Shown here in pieces: positions 51,184 through 60,666 of a stretch of DNA of 64,000 nucleotides (positions within the stretch are counted from its first letter, which is position 1; each line of letters opens with the position of its first letter). This DNA comes from Corallincola holothuriorum (lineage in GTDB: Bacteria > Pseudomonadota > Gammaproteobacteria > Enterobacterales > Neiellaceae). The DNA lies in assembly GCF_003336225.1 (NCBI RefSeq), contig NZ_QPID01000002.1, forward strand, positions 496,001 to 560,000, written 5' to 3'. Both the position numbers and the translations under genes were made by a program. The notes beneath the pieces were generated by a model. That model was given only the letters and a program-made list of their open reading frames with translations, had not been told where the DNA came from and made no database searches.

Positions 51184-52461
51184 TTATTGTACTGGCGGTG
51201 AATAAAGGCTTGGCATCACGCGAGCGGACTTCACCATGTTGTCTTTAACCTCAAGGATTTCGATGGGGTAGCCCGCCAATCTTAGGCTGATACCCTCGTT
51301 CGGGATCTCTTCCATATATTCCAGGATCAAGCCGTTAAGGGTTTTAGGGCCGTCCGTTGGAAAGTGCCAACCCATCTCTTTATTTACTTCCCTGATATTG
51401 GCGCCACCTTCAACCACATAAGAACCATCTTGTTGTGGATGAACCTCTTCGCTTGGTGAGGGGGCGTCGGTGGTGGTGAAATCACCAACGATCTCTTCCA
51501 GAATATCTTCTAACGTGACCAGCCCTTGAATATCGCCATATTCATCGACCACCAGACCAATACGTTCGCGATTGCGTTGGAACTTCAGTAGCTGAACATT
51601 GAGCGGTGTGGCTTCAGGAATGAAGTACAGTTCTCTTGCTGCTCGTGCCAGCGTTGACTTGTTGAACTGATTTCTCGATAGCAGGCGCAGTGCGTCACGA
51701 GCGTGTACGAAGCCAACGGCATCATCAATGCTGTCGCGGTAAAGCAGCAACATGGTGTGCTGGCCTTGGGTCAGCTGTTTGACGATTTTTTTCCAATCAT
51801 CATTGATGTCGATGCCAATGATTTCGCTCCGTGGCACCATGATGTCTTCAACCGTGACTTTCTCCAGATCCAAAATAGATAGCAGCATATTTTGGTGGCG
51901 CCGAGGGATCATCGTGCCTGCTTCATGGACCACGGTCCTTAATTCGTCTGAGCTAAGGTGGGCACTGGCGCGCTTAGTTGGGTTTATTCGGAACACGGCG
52001 AGCATGGCGTTACTGACAACATTTACCAGCCAGACTGCCGGATACATTAGCTTGAGCAGGACTTTAAGTAGCAGAGAAGCGGGGAAAGCAATTTTCTCTG
52101 GATACATGGCGGCTAAGGTTTTTGGCGTGACCTCCGCAAAAAGCAGTATGATCAGCGTTAATACACCAGTGGCAATCGCAATACCAGCATCACCGTATAA
52201 ACGCATACCTATGATGGTGGCGATCGCCGACGCCATGATATTAACCAGGTTGTTACCGATCAGAATAACGCCGATCAGTCGGTCGGGTCGGTCGAGCAGC
52301 TTATGTACTCGTCTCGCCGCGCTATGATTCTTTTTGACTAGATGCCTTAACCTATAGGGGTTAATCGACATCATTCCGGTTTCGCTACTGGAGAAAAACG
52401 CGGAGATAAGTATGAGTATGCCCAGTGTTATAAACAGGGAACTCGTCGAAATCTCGTCCAA
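51184..52461 (-). CDS. CNNM/CorB family membrane protein (YfjD-like)
   Basis: Membrane protein of the CNNM/CorC family, linked to magnesium or cobalt transport and efflux. The 425-residue protein has a DUF21 membrane domain (about 5-190, FSSSETGMMSINPYRLRHL, IGNNLVNIMASAIATI, FAEVTPKTLAA). Two CBS domains follow (about 205-325, VEDIMVPRSEI and GLVVDEYGDIQGLVTLEDILEEIVGD), then a C-terminal CorC/HlyC domain. The start is a TTG at 52459-52461 preceded by AAGGAA, and it matches the E. coli YfjD N-terminus. ypjD lies upstream on the same strand, as in E. coli. Confidence 0.9.
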   Translation of the reverse strand: MDEISTSSLFITLGILILISAFFSSSETGMMSINPYRLRHLVKKNHSAARRVHKLLDRPDRLIGVILIGNNLVNIMASAIATIIGMRLYGDAGIAIATGVLTLIILLFAEVTPKTLAAMYPEKIAFPASLLLKVLLKLMYPAVWLVNVVSNAMLAVFRINPTKRASAHLSSDELRTVVHEAGTMIPRRHQNMLLSILDLEKVTVEDIMVPRSEIIGIDINDDWKKIVKQLTQGQHTMLLLYRDSIDDAVGFVHARDALRLLSRNQFNKSTLARAARELYFIPEATPLNVQLLKFQRNRERIGLVVDEYGDIQGLVTLEDILEEIVGDFTTTDAPSPSEEVHPQQDGSYVVEGGANIREVNKEMGWHFPTDGPKTLNGLILEYMEEIPNEGISLRLAGYPIEILEVKDNMVKSARVMPSLYSPPVQ

Positions 52462-52528
52462 CGAGGGATTCCTTTATTACCAATTAAGTCGCTATCTTAT
52501 CCGAAAAAACAAAGAATAGTGGTAAATT

Positions 52529-53335
52529 TTACGTCAATACCACTTCTCGCATCAGGCGACTGCCAAAATACCCCAGTGTGAGCAAGGTTGCGCCAGTGAC
52601 TGTGGCGATGATAAGCCACCTTCCACGCACGCCCTGGTGGTAATGCTGCCACAACACTGAGACGTAAATCGCTAGCGCAATTGCACTCAGTATCGCTTTG
52701 TGCGCTTTGCCACTACCGAGAAAATTGTCGAGGAAAAACAAACCGGTTGCCAGTGCGGCAGAAAGCAAAATAGTGCCGGCAAGGATCAGATTAAAGATTT
52801 GTGTTTCAACGACCATCAAGGGTGGCATCACAGGATTTAAGGCGAATCGTTTTTTCTCCTTCAGCTGACGGTTGATGACCGACAACAAGATAGCCAGCAG
52901 CGCCGCAATAGTGAGTATTGAGTAAGCGAGCAAGGAGAGCGATATGTGTATCAGCACGCTGGGATGGGTTTCGATATGAGCCAGGTAGGTATGCGTACTG
53001 AATATATCCGCCAAATTGATCAGTGCTGCGAATGCGTAAGTGAAAGGCAGCAGTATCTGTACCGGTTTCTTTATATAGAGCAGGGTGATGAGTAGCGTGA
53101 TGACCCAAGAAGCAAGAGATGCAATGTTCATTATGCTTAGGTTTTGTCCACTATCCTGGGAATGGATACTCAGAAATAGTGTGACCAGATGCAGCATCAG
53201 TGTAATCGCTGCAATGAGCAGCAACCCGCTACGGTGAGGAAGTCGTCCTTGCATCATGCGCACGCCTAACCAGCCCGCTAGTGTCAGGTAGAGGATGATG
53301 GCGGCAACGGCAAAAAAGCTGGATGAGAACAGCAT
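52529..53335 (-). CDS. ypjD: cytochrome c assembly-like inner membrane protein YpjD
   Basis: A 268-residue inner-membrane protein with about eight hydrophobic segments, of the CcsA/CcmC-like family. It contains HPSVLIHISLSLLAYSILTIAALLA and SGKAHKAILSAIALAIY, including histidines in the family positions, but no clear tryptophan-rich haem loop. E. coli YpjD (CorE) sits at the same place next to ffh and has been tied to cobalt/magnesium handling together with the CorC-type neighbour. It is divergent from ffh. Confidence 0.86.
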   Translation of the reverse strand: MLFSSSFFAVAAIILYLTLAGWLGVRMMQGRLPHRSGLLLIAAITLMLHLVTLFLSIHSQDSGQNLSIMNIASLASWVITLLITLLYIKKPVQILLPFTYAFAALINLADIFSTHTYLAHIETHPSVLIHISLSLLAYSILTIAALLAILLSVINRQLKEKKRFALNPVMPPLMVVETQIFNLILAGTILLSAALATGLFFLDNFLGSGKAHKAILSAIALAIYVSVLWQHYHQGVRGRWLIIATVTGATLLTLGYFGSRLMREVVLT

Positions 53336-53544
53336 AGTTGGTTTCGAAGTCCTTAAATAAGGCGAAGTCTAATTAAAAAGCTGTCGTACTAATTGTATTT
53401 AAAGTAGCGTCATCTTATTGATCTTGCGCTTCTTAAACGCTGAGTATACCGCGAGAATTCACCCTGCCAACACTTAGACATCTACCCAGCAGCGCTGGTT
53501 TAGTTATAATGCGCAACTCGTCACCAAAACCGGGCTCGAAAAAG

Positions 53545-54912
53545 ATGTTTGAAAACCTTAGCGATCGTTTGTCCAAGACACTGAAAAATATCAGCGGTCG
53601 TGGTCGTCTTACCGAAGACAATATCAAAGATACGCTACGTGAAGTACGTATGGCATTGCTGGAGGCCGATGTTGCCTTACCTGTGGTACGTGACTTTATC
53701 GGCAAGGTTAAATCTCGTGCGGTCGGCACTGAGGTGACTAAAAGCCTGAGTCCTGGTCAGGTATTTATTAAAATCGTCCGCAGTGAGTTAGAAGCGGCGA
53801 TGGGTGAGCGCAATGAAGCGCTAGCGCTCAATGCACAACCACCCGCGGTTGTGATGATGGCTGGCCTGCAAGGTGCGGGTAAAACCACCAGTGTCGGTAA
53901 ACTGGCCAAGTTCTTAAAAGAGAAAGAGAAAAAGAAAGTGATGGTGGTAAGCGCGGATGTTTACCGCCCTGCTGCGATCAAACAGCTTGAAACCCTTGCC
54001 AATGATATTGGGGTCGAATTCTTTCCCAGTAGTGCAGATGAAAAGCCGGTAGCGATTGTCTCTGGTGCGATAGAACAAGCACGTAAGCAGTTCTTCGATG
54101 TGTTGCTGGTGGATACGGCCGGTCGCCTTCATGTTGATGATGAGATGATGGTGGAGATCAAGGCGCTGCATGCTGCAGTGGATCCAGTCGAAACCCTGTT
54201 TGTGGTTGATGCAATGACAGGGCAAGACGCAGCCAACACCGCTAAAGCGTTTGACCAGGCGCTACCGTTAACCGGTGTGATCCTGACCAAGACCGATGGT
54301 GATGCCCGCGGTGGTGCGGCACTCTCTATTCGTCATATCACAGGTAAACCGATTAAATTCCTTGGTGTTGGTGAAAAAACTGACGCTTTAGAGCCTTTCC
54401 ACCCAGATCGTTTGGCTGGGCGGATCCTTGGTATGGGTGACGTATTGTCACTGATCGAGGATATTGAACAGAACGTTGATCGGGAAAAAGCAGCCAAGCT
54501 GGCGAAGAAAGTGCAGAAGGGACAAGGATTCAACCTTGAAGACTTCCGCGAGCAACTGCAACAGATGAAGAATATGGGTGGCATGATGGGCATGCTGGAT
54601 AAGCTGCCTGGTATGAGTAATCTGCCTGATGCTGTTAAAGGGCAGATGGACGATAAGATGACCGTCCGTATGGAAGCGATTATTAATTCGATGACGCCGG
54701 GTGAGCGTGAGCGTCCTGAGATTATCAAGGGCTCTCGTAAACGTCGTATTGCGGCAGGCTCTGGTACGCAGATCCAAGACGTAAACCGTCTGTTGAAGCA
54801 GTTTACCCAGATGCAAAAGATGATGAAGAAGATGAAGGGCGGTGGCATGGCTAAAATGATGCGCGGTATGGGCGGCATGATGCCACCGGGCATGAAGATG
54901 CCACGACGCTAA
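53545..54912 (+). CDS. ffh: signal recognition particle protein Ffh
   Basis: GTPase that binds 4.5S RNA and signal sequences of membrane proteins on the ribosome. The 455-residue protein has an N domain, a P-loop GLQGAGKT (107-114), DTAGRL, TKTDGDARGG, and a methionine-rich M domain (MKNMGGMMGMLDKLPGM, and MMKKMKGGGMAKMMRGMGGMMPPGMKMP at the end). The frame opens at 53509, but the ATG at 53545 gives the family start MFENLSDRL. It is followed by a terminator and then the rpsP operon. Confidence 0.98.
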   Translation: MFENLSDRLSKTLKNISGRGRLTEDNIKDTLREVRMALLEADVALPVVRDFIGKVKSRAVGTEVTKSLSPGQVFIKIVRSELEAAMGERNEALALNAQPPAVVMMAGLQGAGKTTSVGKLAKFLKEKEKKKVMVVSADVYRPAAIKQLETLANDIGVEFFPSSADEKPVAIVSGAIEQARKQFFDVLLVDTAGRLHVDDEMMVEIKALHAAVDPVETLFVVDAMTGQDAANTAKAFDQALPLTGVILTKTDGDARGGAALSIRHITGKPIKFLGVGEKTDALEPFHPDRLAGRILGMGDVLSLIEDIEQNVDREKAAKLAKKVQKGQGFNLEDFREQLQQMKNMGGMMGMLDKLPGMSNLPDAVKGQMDDKMTVRMEAIINSMTPGERERPEIIKGSRKRRIAAGSGTQIQDVNRLLKQFTQMQKMMKKMKGGGMAKMMRGMGGMMPPGMKMPRR

Positions 54913-54936
54913 GCACCATCACTTCAAATCCTTAAC

Positions 54937-54962
54937 AAGGGAGCCCACGTGGCTCCCTTTTG
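54937..54962 (+). terminator. intrinsic terminator after ffh
   Basis: A 9-base perfect stem AAGGGAGCC / GGCTCCCTT with a CACGT loop (54937-54959), followed by TTTGC. Confidence 0.7.
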
Positions 54963-55081
54963 CTTTCTTTCATTGACCCTCATTTGATCATCCTCCCTAC
55001 TCAACTACGCCAAGCTTTCTGACTATCTTCGCTGCTACTTATATAGCGCCGCAGTTGAACGTTTTTTATCCGTCGTTTTGG

Positions 55082-55109
55082 TTGCAATTCTATGGATTGT
55101 GCGTAGAAT
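55082..55109 (+). promoter_or_regulatory. promoter for the rpsP-rimM-trmD-rplS operon
   Basis: TTGCAA (55082-55087), a 16-base spacer and TAGAAT (55104-55109), followed by a GC-rich stretch. It lies about 70 bases before rpsP. Confidence 0.55.
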
Positions 55110-55180
55110 TAGCGCGCTTCTAGCCCGCCCCATGCTTTTTTGGGGTGCCTGGAACCGCCAAATTGGGTAAAGAGGAACGT

Positions 55181-55432
55181 ATGGTAACCATTCGTTTACA
55201 ACGTGGTGGCGCTAAAAAGCGTCCATTTTATCAGGTTGTCGTAGCCGACAGCCGTTGCGCACGTGACGGCCGTTTCATCGAGAAAGTTGGTTTCTTCAAT
55301 CCTGTTGCACGCGGCCAAGCCGAGCGTCTTCGCTTGGACCTGGAGCGTGTTAAACACTGGCAAGATAAGGGTGCGTCCCTGTCTGACCGTGTAGCACAGT
55401 TGGTTAAAGACGCTGCGAAAGCGGCTGCTTAA
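55181..55432 (+). CDS. rpsP: 30S ribosomal protein S16
   Basis: Component of the 30S subunit needed for its assembly. The 83-residue product is [20 protein letters not shown] at the start and contains [19 protein letters not shown]. The open frame begins at 55145, but the ATG at 55181 follows GAGGAAC and gives the family length (82 in E. coli). It is the first gene of the rpsP-rimM-trmD-rplS operon. Confidence 0.98.
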   Translation: MVTIRLQRGGAKKRPFYQVVVADSRCARDGRFIEKVGFFNPVARGQAERLRLDLERVKHWQDKGASLSDRVAQLVKDAAKAAA

Positions 55433-55456
55433 TTAACCATTAAGAAGGAGTGGGCA

Positions 55457-55987
55457 GTGTCAGAGCCACTTGAAAATGTGATTCTGGGCCGCCTCGGTGC
55501 ACCTTATGGTGTCAAAGGCTGGTTGAAGATTCACTCCTTTACAGACAACGCTGAAGATATCTTTGCGTTATCCCCTTGGATTTTGGGAGACCAAAAATCA
55601 GGGAAACAACTGACAGTCAGCAAGTGGCGTAGCCACAATAATGGTTTGATTGTTAAGTTCGAAGAGGTTGAAGACCGAACACAGGCTGAGGCTTTGGTGG
55701 GCCTGGAAATTTCCGTGCTGCCAGAGCAACTGCCTGATCTGCCAGAAGATGAGTTCTATTGGCGGGATTTGATCGGAATGCAGGTAGTGACAGACAAAGG
55801 GTATGACCTGGGTGTTGTTACTGGACTGATGGAAACCGGTTCAAATGACGTGCTTCAAGTGAAAGCGAACAGCAAAGATGCCTTCGGTAAAAGAGAGCGG
55901 TTAATCCCGTTTCTCGATGGCCAAGTGATTAAAAACGTAGATCTCGTGCAGAAGCGGATCGAAGTGGACTGGGAACCCGGTTTTTAA
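55457..55987 (+). CDS. rimM: ribosome maturation factor RimM
   Basis: Binds S19 and assists maturation of the 30S head. The 176-residue GTG-started protein has an N-terminal beta-barrel ([23 protein letters not shown]). A PRC-barrel follows at about 95-175, with [13 protein letters not shown] and [24 protein letters not shown] precedes the GTG. The gene lies between rpsP and trmD as usual. Confidence 0.96.
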   Translation: MSEPLENVILGRLGAPYGVKGWLKIHSFTDNAEDIFALSPWILGDQKSGKQLTVSKWRSHNNGLIVKFEEVEDRTQAEALVGLEISVLPEQLPDLPEDEFYWRDLIGMQVVTDKGYDLGVVTGLMETGSNDVLQVKANSKDAFGKRERLIPFLDGQVIKNVDLVQKRIEVDWEPGF

Positions 55988-56006
55988 CCGGCAAGGAGAA
56001 ACCCCC

Positions 56007-56753
56007 ATGTGGTTTGGTGTGGTGACTCTGTTTCCCGATATGTTTACCGCGATTAGTGAGCATGGGGTAACGGGCAAGGCCATCAAAAACAGCTTAATAG
56101 AGCTGCAAACGTGGAATCCAAGAGATTTCACCCATGATAAGCATCGCACTGTTGATGACCGCCCTTACGGTGGTGGACCAGGCATGCTGATGATGGTGCA
56201 GCCATTACGCGACGCTATTCAAGCAGCTAAGCAGGCTGCCGGTGATGGGGTTAAGGTGATTTACCTTTCTCCCCAAGGACGCAAGCTGGATCAGCAGGGT
56301 GTTCAGGAACTGGCAGGATGCGAAAAACTGGTGTTAGTCGCTGGGCGATATGAAGGGATTGATGAGCGCGTTATTCAGTCAGAGGTAGATCAGGAATGGT
56401 CTATTGGTGATTACGTACTCAGCGGTGGTGAACTCCCCGCAATGACCTTGATAGATGCTGTGGCAAGACTGATACCGGGGGTGCTGGGGAAAAGTGAATC
56501 AGCAGAGCAAGATTCTTTCGTTGATGGAATTTTGGATTGCCCTCACTACACCCGCCCTGAGGTACTTGATGGCGAAACGGTGCCCTCAGTATTATTGAGT
56601 GGCAATCACGAATCGATCCGCCGTTGGCGGCTCAAGCAGGCTTTAGGCCGAACTTGGCTGCGACGTCCGGAACTTTTGGACAACCTAGCTCTGACTGACG
56701 AGCAAGCTTTGTTGCTTGCCGAGTTTGTTAATGAAAACAACAACAAACAGTAG
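56007..56753 (+). CDS. trmD: tRNA (guanine-37-N1)-methyltransferase TrmD
   Basis: Makes m1G37 next to the anticodon and so prevents +1 frameshifting. The 248-residue protein is a SPOUT (trefoil-knot) enzyme with [35 protein letters not shown], and [39 protein letters not shown] precedes the ATG. Confidence 0.98.
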   Translation: MWFGVVTLFPDMFTAISEHGVTGKAIKNSLIELQTWNPRDFTHDKHRTVDDRPYGGGPGMLMMVQPLRDAIQAAKQAAGDGVKVIYLSPQGRKLDQQGVQELAGCEKLVLVAGRYEGIDERVIQSEVDQEWSIGDYVLSGGELPAMTLIDAVARLIPGVLGKSESAEQDSFVDGILDCPHYTRPEVLDGETVPSVLLSGNHESIRRWRLKQALGRTWLRRPELLDNLALTDEQALLLAEFVNENNNKQ

Positions 56754-56783
56754 AGTGATTCAGTTTAACCTAGGATGCGAGAT

Positions 56784-57131
56784 ATGAATAAAATTATCCA
56801 GCAACTTGAAGAAGAACAGATGAAGCAGGACCTTCCTACTTTTGCCCCTGGCGACACAGTCGTTGTGCAGGTGAAAGTACGTGAAGGTGACCGCGAGCGT
56901 CTGCAGGCTTTCGAAGGCATAGTTATTGCCAAGCGTAACCGTGGCCTGCACAGCGCATTTACCGTACGTAAAATCTCTAACGGTGAGGGTGTTGAGCGCG
57001 TATTCCAGACCCACAGTAAGCAAGTAGACAGCATTGCTGTCAAACGCCGTGGTGACGTACGTCAAGCTAAACTGTACTACCAGCGTGGTCGTACCGGTAA
57101 GGCTGCACGTATTAAAGAAAAGCTTAGCTAA
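56784..57131 (+). CDS. rplS: 50S ribosomal protein L19
   Basis: Ribosomal protein at the subunit interface. The 115-residue product matches E. coli L19 closely ([57 protein letters not shown]). The ATG at 56784 gives the family length and follows TAGGA with an 8-base spacer; an in-frame ATG three codons earlier (56775) overlaps that site. It ends the operon at a terminator. Confidence 0.97.
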   Translation: MNKIIQQLEEEQMKQDLPTFAPGDTVVVQVKVREGDRERLQAFEGIVIAKRNRGLHSAFTVRKISNGEGVERVFQTHSKQVDSIAVKRRGDVRQAKLYYQRGRTGKAARIKEKLS

Positions 57132-57167
57132 TTCGTTTAACACCTGGTTCCCAATGGCTAGAAGCAG

Positions 57168-57198
57168 CAGCCCGCACTTGTGCGGGCTGTTTTGTTTT
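57168..57198 (+). terminator. intrinsic terminator after rplS
   Basis: A 10-base perfect stem CAGCCCGCAC / GTGCGGGCTG with a TT loop (57168-57189), followed by TTTTGTTTT. Confidence 0.85.
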
Positions 57199-57249
57199 CG
57201 GTAAACTGATCGCGTCTTATCTGTTTGTTGTGAACATGCACGACATCAC

Positions 57250-57304
57250 TGCATAAAAATTCAATTATTAATCAATAAAAATGCAATTTTATGCATTTTA
57301 TGCC
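57250..57304 (+). promoter_or_regulatory. AT-rich repeated TGCA-type sites upstream of aroF
   Basis: Three similar dyads occur in 55 bases: TGCATAAAAATTCA (57250), TCAATAAAAATGCA (57272), and TGCAATTTTATGCA (57282), the last continuing into TGCATTTTATGC. The first two are about 22 bases apart. They resemble ArgR-type boxes more than the TyrR box (TGTAAA-N6-TTTACA). A regulator-binding role is inferred only from their repetition and position. Confidence 0.35.
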
Positions 57305-57343
57305 TATACATTCCTCGCAATCCGTTTAATAATCGGGACTCAT

Positions 57344-57379
57344 TTATGGGCCTGATATTAGATATGTGCCCTGATTTTT
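57344..57379 (+). other. possible 11-codon leader peptide before aroF
   Basis: An ATG at 57344, about 8 bases after CGGGA, opens a frame reading MGLILDMCPDF and ending in TAG. It has a single phenylalanine and no run of regulatory codons, and no strong terminator follows, so attenuation is not well supported. Confidence 0.2.
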
Positions 57380-57436
57380 AGCTGTGCTGCGATAACTTTA
57401 TCGAACAGACAGGGTGCATGTAGGAGTTTTTGTAAA

Positions 57437-58510
57437 ATGCATAACGATACGGTTAACGACGTACACGTCAGCGCCCAAGAGGTACTGATCACCCCGAAAC
57501 AACTGAAGCAGGCGATCCCAGCCAGTGATGAAGTTCTGCAGTCTGTAGCTGATGCTCGTAACGTCATCTCGAACATTATTCATCGTAAAGATCCACGCTT
57601 GTTGGTTGTGACCGGCCCTTGCTCTATCCATGATGTGGAAGCGGCAAAAGAGTACGCACTTAAGTTAAAGAAATTGCATGACGAGTTGAAAGACGAACTG
57701 TTCCTGGTTATGCGCGTCTACTTTGAAAAGCCGCGTACCACTGTCGGTTGGAAAGGATTGATTAACGATCCGAATATGGATGGCACTTTTGCTTTAGAAG
57801 AAGGATTGCATAAAGCGCGTGAGCTGCTGTTGTGGATCGCTGAACTTGGTCTGCCAATGGCAACCGAGGCGCTGGATCCGATCAGTCCACAGTACCTGTC
57901 CGAGTTGTTCAGCTGGGCAGCCATTGGTGCGCGTACCACCGAAAGCCAGACCCACCGTGAAATGGCCAGTGGTTTGTCTATGCCAGTTGGTTTCAAGAAT
58001 GGTACTGACGGTAACTTGGGCCACAGCGTCAACGCAATGAAGGCGGCGGCATCAGGTCACCGTTTCATGGGTATTAACGGTGACGGTCAGGTCTCTGTGA
58101 TTCAAACTGAAGGCAATCCAGACGGCCATGTAATTTTACGTGGTGGTAAGCAACCTAACTATGATTCGGTGAATGTAGCGCAGTGTGAGCAGGCAATGAC
58201 TGACGCTGGATTAAGCCCGAGTTTGGTGGTTGATTGTAGTCATGGCAATTCAAACAAAGATTACAGTGTTCAGCCATTGGTGGCCGAAAACATTATGCAT
58301 CAAATTTTGGATGGCAACCGTTCAATCATTGGTATCATGTTGGAGAGCCATCTTAATGAGGGTGCTCAGAGTGCCGACCTTCCCCGTGATCAATTGAAGT
58401 ACGGTGTATCGGTCACTGATGCCTGCATTAACTGGGAAACCACTGAAACCTCTCTGCGCGGCATGGCTGAGCAGCTTTCAAAGCCTTTGAAAGCTCGCGT
58501 GCAGGGCTAA
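57437..58510 (+). CDS. aroF: 3-deoxy-7-phosphoheptulonate synthase (tyrosine-sensitive type)
   Basis: Condenses phosphoenolpyruvate and erythrose 4-phosphate, the entry step of aromatic amino acid synthesis. The 357-residue class I enzyme has VTGPCSIHD, MRVYFEKPRTTVGWKGLINDP, GARTTESQTHREMASGLSMPVGFKNGTDG, and DCSHGNSNKDY. The neighbouring tyrA and the protein sequence point to the AroF (tyrosine-inhibited) isozyme. The ATG follows TAGGAG. tyrA lies 16 bases downstream, as in the E. coli aroF-tyrA operon. Confidence 0.95.
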   Translation: MHNDTVNDVHVSAQEVLITPKQLKQAIPASDEVLQSVADARNVISNIIHRKDPRLLVVTGPCSIHDVEAAKEYALKLKKLHDELKDELFLVMRVYFEKPRTTVGWKGLINDPNMDGTFALEEGLHKARELLLWIAELGLPMATEALDPISPQYLSELFSWAAIGARTTESQTHREMASGLSMPVGFKNGTDGNLGHSVNAMKAAASGHRFMGINGDGQVSVIQTEGNPDGHVILRGGKQPNYDSVNVAQCEQAMTDAGLSPSLVVDCSHGNSNKDYSVQPLVAENIMHQILDGNRSIIGIMLESHLNEGAQSADLPRDQLKYGVSVTDACINWETTETSLRGMAEQLSKPLKARVQG

Positions 58511-58526
58511 GACGGAATAACTGTTA

Positions 58527-59663
58527 GTGAATGATTCTCCAGAGGCGCTATTGCGCCTGCGTGACAAGATCGATGATGTCGACCAGCAGCTGTTACAGCT
58601 GCTGGCTCAGCGCCTAAAACTCGTGGCCGAGGTGGGGGAGGTTAAAAGTGAGCATGGCTTACCTATTTACGTCCCTTCCCGGGAAGCTGCGATGTTGGCT
58701 CGCCGTCGCCAGGAAGCAGAGTCATTAGGGGTACCCCCTGATTTGATTGAAGATATCCTGCGTCGTGCGATGAGAGAATCTTATAGCAGTGAAAAAGATA
58801 CCGGTTTTAAAACCGTCAACCCTGCGGCGGGTCCTATCGTCGTGGTTGGTGGTAAAGGACAACTGGGGCGGTTGTTTGTACAGATGTTCGAGTTGTCTGG
58901 TTATGAAGTTCGAGTGTTGGGAAGTCAGGATTGGGCGCAAGCTGATGATATTCTAGCTGGCGCCAGTGTGGTGATGGTGACCGTGCCTATTACCCGCACG
59001 GTCGAGATCATTGAGAAGTTCTCAACACTGCCTGCTGATTGTATCTTATGTGATCTCACCAGTACCAAGAGTGACCCATTAAACGCAATGCTTCGTGTAC
59101 ATCAGGGACCCGTGGTTGGGTTGCATCCGATGTTTGGACCCGATATCAGTAGTTTTGCCAAGCAGGTGATTGTGGTTTGTGATGGCCGCGATAGCGAACG
59201 TTATCAATGGCTACTGGATCAGTTTGCTTTATGGGGTGCCAAACTCAAATCTGCTACAGCAAAAGATCATGATGAAGCGATGGGACTAGTACAGGCGATG
59301 CGCCACTTTTCCAGCTTTGTATATGGGATGCATTTGAAGTCAGAAAATGCTGATATCGAACAGCTACTGGCGTTCAGCTCACCGATATATCGCCTTGAAT
59401 TGGCGATGGTGGGGCGTTTGTTTGCTCAGGATCCAGCACTTTACGCGGATATCATCCTTTCTTCACCTGATGCACTTGGTATGTTCCGCCGTTATATCGA
59501 GCGCTTCAGTGATGCTATCAGTTGCCTAGAAAATAATGATCGCGATGGTTTTATCCGTCAGTTCAGTGAAGTGGCTGATTGGTTTGGCCAATATGCCGAG
59601 CAATTTATGGGGGAAAGTCGGCAAATGTTGTTGGTCGCCCATGATCGCCGCCATATTGACTAA
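58527..59663 (+). CDS. tyrA: chorismate mutase/prephenate dehydrogenase (T-protein)
   Basis: Bifunctional enzyme of tyrosine synthesis. The 378-residue GTG-started protein has an AroQ-type chorismate mutase domain (about 1-90, [33 protein letters not shown]). The NAD-dependent prephenate dehydrogenase domain has [17 protein letters not shown] and GLHPMFGPD. This fusion is typical of gammaproteobacteria. It is in an operon with aroF and is followed 5 bases later by a SelW-like gene. Confidence 0.96.
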   Translation: MNDSPEALLRLRDKIDDVDQQLLQLLAQRLKLVAEVGEVKSEHGLPIYVPSREAAMLARRRQEAESLGVPPDLIEDILRRAMRESYSSEKDTGFKTVNPAAGPIVVVGGKGQLGRLFVQMFELSGYEVRVLGSQDWAQADDILAGASVVMVTVPITRTVEIIEKFSTLPADCILCDLTSTKSDPLNAMLRVHQGPVVGLHPMFGPDISSFAKQVIVVCDGRDSERYQWLLDQFALWGAKLKSATAKDHDEAMGLVQAMRHFSSFVYGMHLKSENADIEQLLAFSSPIYRLELAMVGRLFAQDPALYADIILSSPDALGMFRRYIERFSDAISCLENNDRDGFIRQFSEVADWFGQYAEQFMGESRQMLLVAHDRRHID

Positions 59664-59668
59664 GTAAC

Positions 59669-59959
59669 ATGTCTGAGCTGATTAGGTTGAACAAGATTGA
59701 GATCCGCTATTGTCCTCGCTGCCGCTGGATGATGCGTGCAGCGTGGGTCTCACAAGAGTTGCTAAACACATTTTCGGAAGAACTTGATAGTGTGGCAATT
59801 GGCCCCGGCGATGCTGGCCAGTTTGATATCTGGTTGGACGGGGCGCTTATTTGGTGCCGTAAAGAGATGGGTGGTTTTCCCGAGCTGAAGCCACTAAAGC
59901 AAAAGATCAGGGACCTGGTTGCTCCAGAACGAGATCTTGGCCATAGCGATCGTAAATAG
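59669..59959 (+). CDS. SelT/SelW/SelH-type thioredoxin-fold protein
   Basis: A 96-residue protein of the Rdx/selenoprotein W-like family, with a redox motif CPRC (Cys15 and Cys18) near the N-terminus (IEIRYCPRCRWMMRAAWVSQELL). It has the family's FDIWLDGALIWCRKEMGGFPELKPLKQKIRDLV toward the C-terminus. Cysteine replaces selenocysteine. The role in bacteria is unknown. It lies 5 bases after tyrA and could be cotranscribed. A weak hairpin (GCCT/AGGC plus TTTT at 59977-59992) follows. Confidence 0.87.
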   Translation: MSELIRLNKIEIRYCPRCRWMMRAAWVSQELLNTFSEELDSVAIGPGDAGQFDIWLDGALIWCRKEMGGFPELKPLKQKIRDLVAPERDLGHSDRK

Positions 59960-59994
59960 CCAATAACCGCCAATTTGCCTGAATAGGCTTTTAC

Positions 59995-60258
59995 CTAAGT
60001 ATTACTCCCCCAAATGCTCTTCGCTTGTTGCTGTGCTTTGATATAAAGCGCCTCTACTTTTGTTCTCGCCCATGGCGTTTTTCGCAGGAATTTCAGTGAT
60101 GAATTAAGGCTGGGATCTTTGAGAAAACAGTTAATTGGAATTTTTTGCCCCAGCTCTTCCCAGCCGTAATGTTCGATCAGCCAGCTGAGTAATGCTTTCA
60201 ACGTCACGCCATGAAGCGGATCTTTCTGACTGGCAGCAGAGTCGTTTTGTTCAGTCAC
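59995..60258 (-). CDS. VF530 family protein (DUF2132)
   Basis: An 87-residue protein whose central part, [61 protein letters not shown], matches the VF530 domain. That domain is found in small proteins of marine gammaproteobacteria and has been suggested to bind DNA. The start is a GTG at 60256-60258 overlapping the end of the RNA-binding protein gene by 8 bases, so the two are translated together. The function is unknown. Confidence 0.85.
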   Translation of the reverse strand: MTEQNDSAASQKDPLHGVTLKALLSWLIEHYGWEELGQKIPINCFLKDPSLNSSLKFLRKTPWARTKVEALYIKAQQQAKSIWGSNT

Positions 60259-60547
60259 GGCGCTGTTTTCCCGTTGTGCTAGTCACTGCTTCAGCCTCAG
60301 TTGCTACGTCTGTCTGGGCGTACTTCACTCGGATGCGACTACCATCAACTTCTTGGTTGTTAAGACTTTTCATCGCTATTTTTGCGGGACCGAACTTGGG
60401 CATCTCAACAAAACCAAACCCTTTTGATTCTCCAGTTTCTTTGTCCATTACTAACGTACATGACTGGATCTCTCCGAAGGGCTGAAATAACGCCCGCAGT
60501 TGAGACTCTGTCGTGCTGCGAGAAAGGTTGCGGATCAATAGTTTCAT
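60251..60547 (-). CDS. RRM-domain RNA-binding protein
   Basis: A 98-residue protein made of a single RNA recognition motif with RNP2 LLIRNL (3-8) and RNP1 KGFGFVEM (42-49), plus a short variable tail. Such small RRM proteins in marine bacteria and cyanobacteria are often cold-induced. The ATG at 60545-60547 gives the canonical start but has no Shine-Dalgarno sequence. The frame stays open upstream to 60637. A short upstream frame ending in ATGA at this start could couple translation. It overlaps the VF530 gene. Confidence 0.88.
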   Translation of the reverse strand: MKLLIRNLSRSTTESQLRALFQPFGEIQSCTLVMDKETGESKGFGFVEMPKFGPAKIAMKSLNNQEVDGSRIRVKYAQTDVATEAEAVTSTTGKQRRD

Positions 60548-60666
60548 GGGGGTACCGAACAATTGTTTGAGGTTGGCACTATACAGCTTACGCCCTTGGG
60601 AGAACAGGGAACCATCATGGTAGAGCGCGTTTCGCATCCTCCTGCTGCTGCCATCGAGCCAAACAG

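Noticed and set aside
51752-52327. 191-codon plus-strand frame inside the yfjD-like gene
   Set aside because: Ser/Thr-rich antisense shadow with no family resemblance.
57344-57436. Phenylalanine/tyrosine attenuator before aroF
   Set aside because: The tiny frame has only one Phe and no Tyr, and no convincing terminator with a T run follows; kept only as a low-confidence leader frame.
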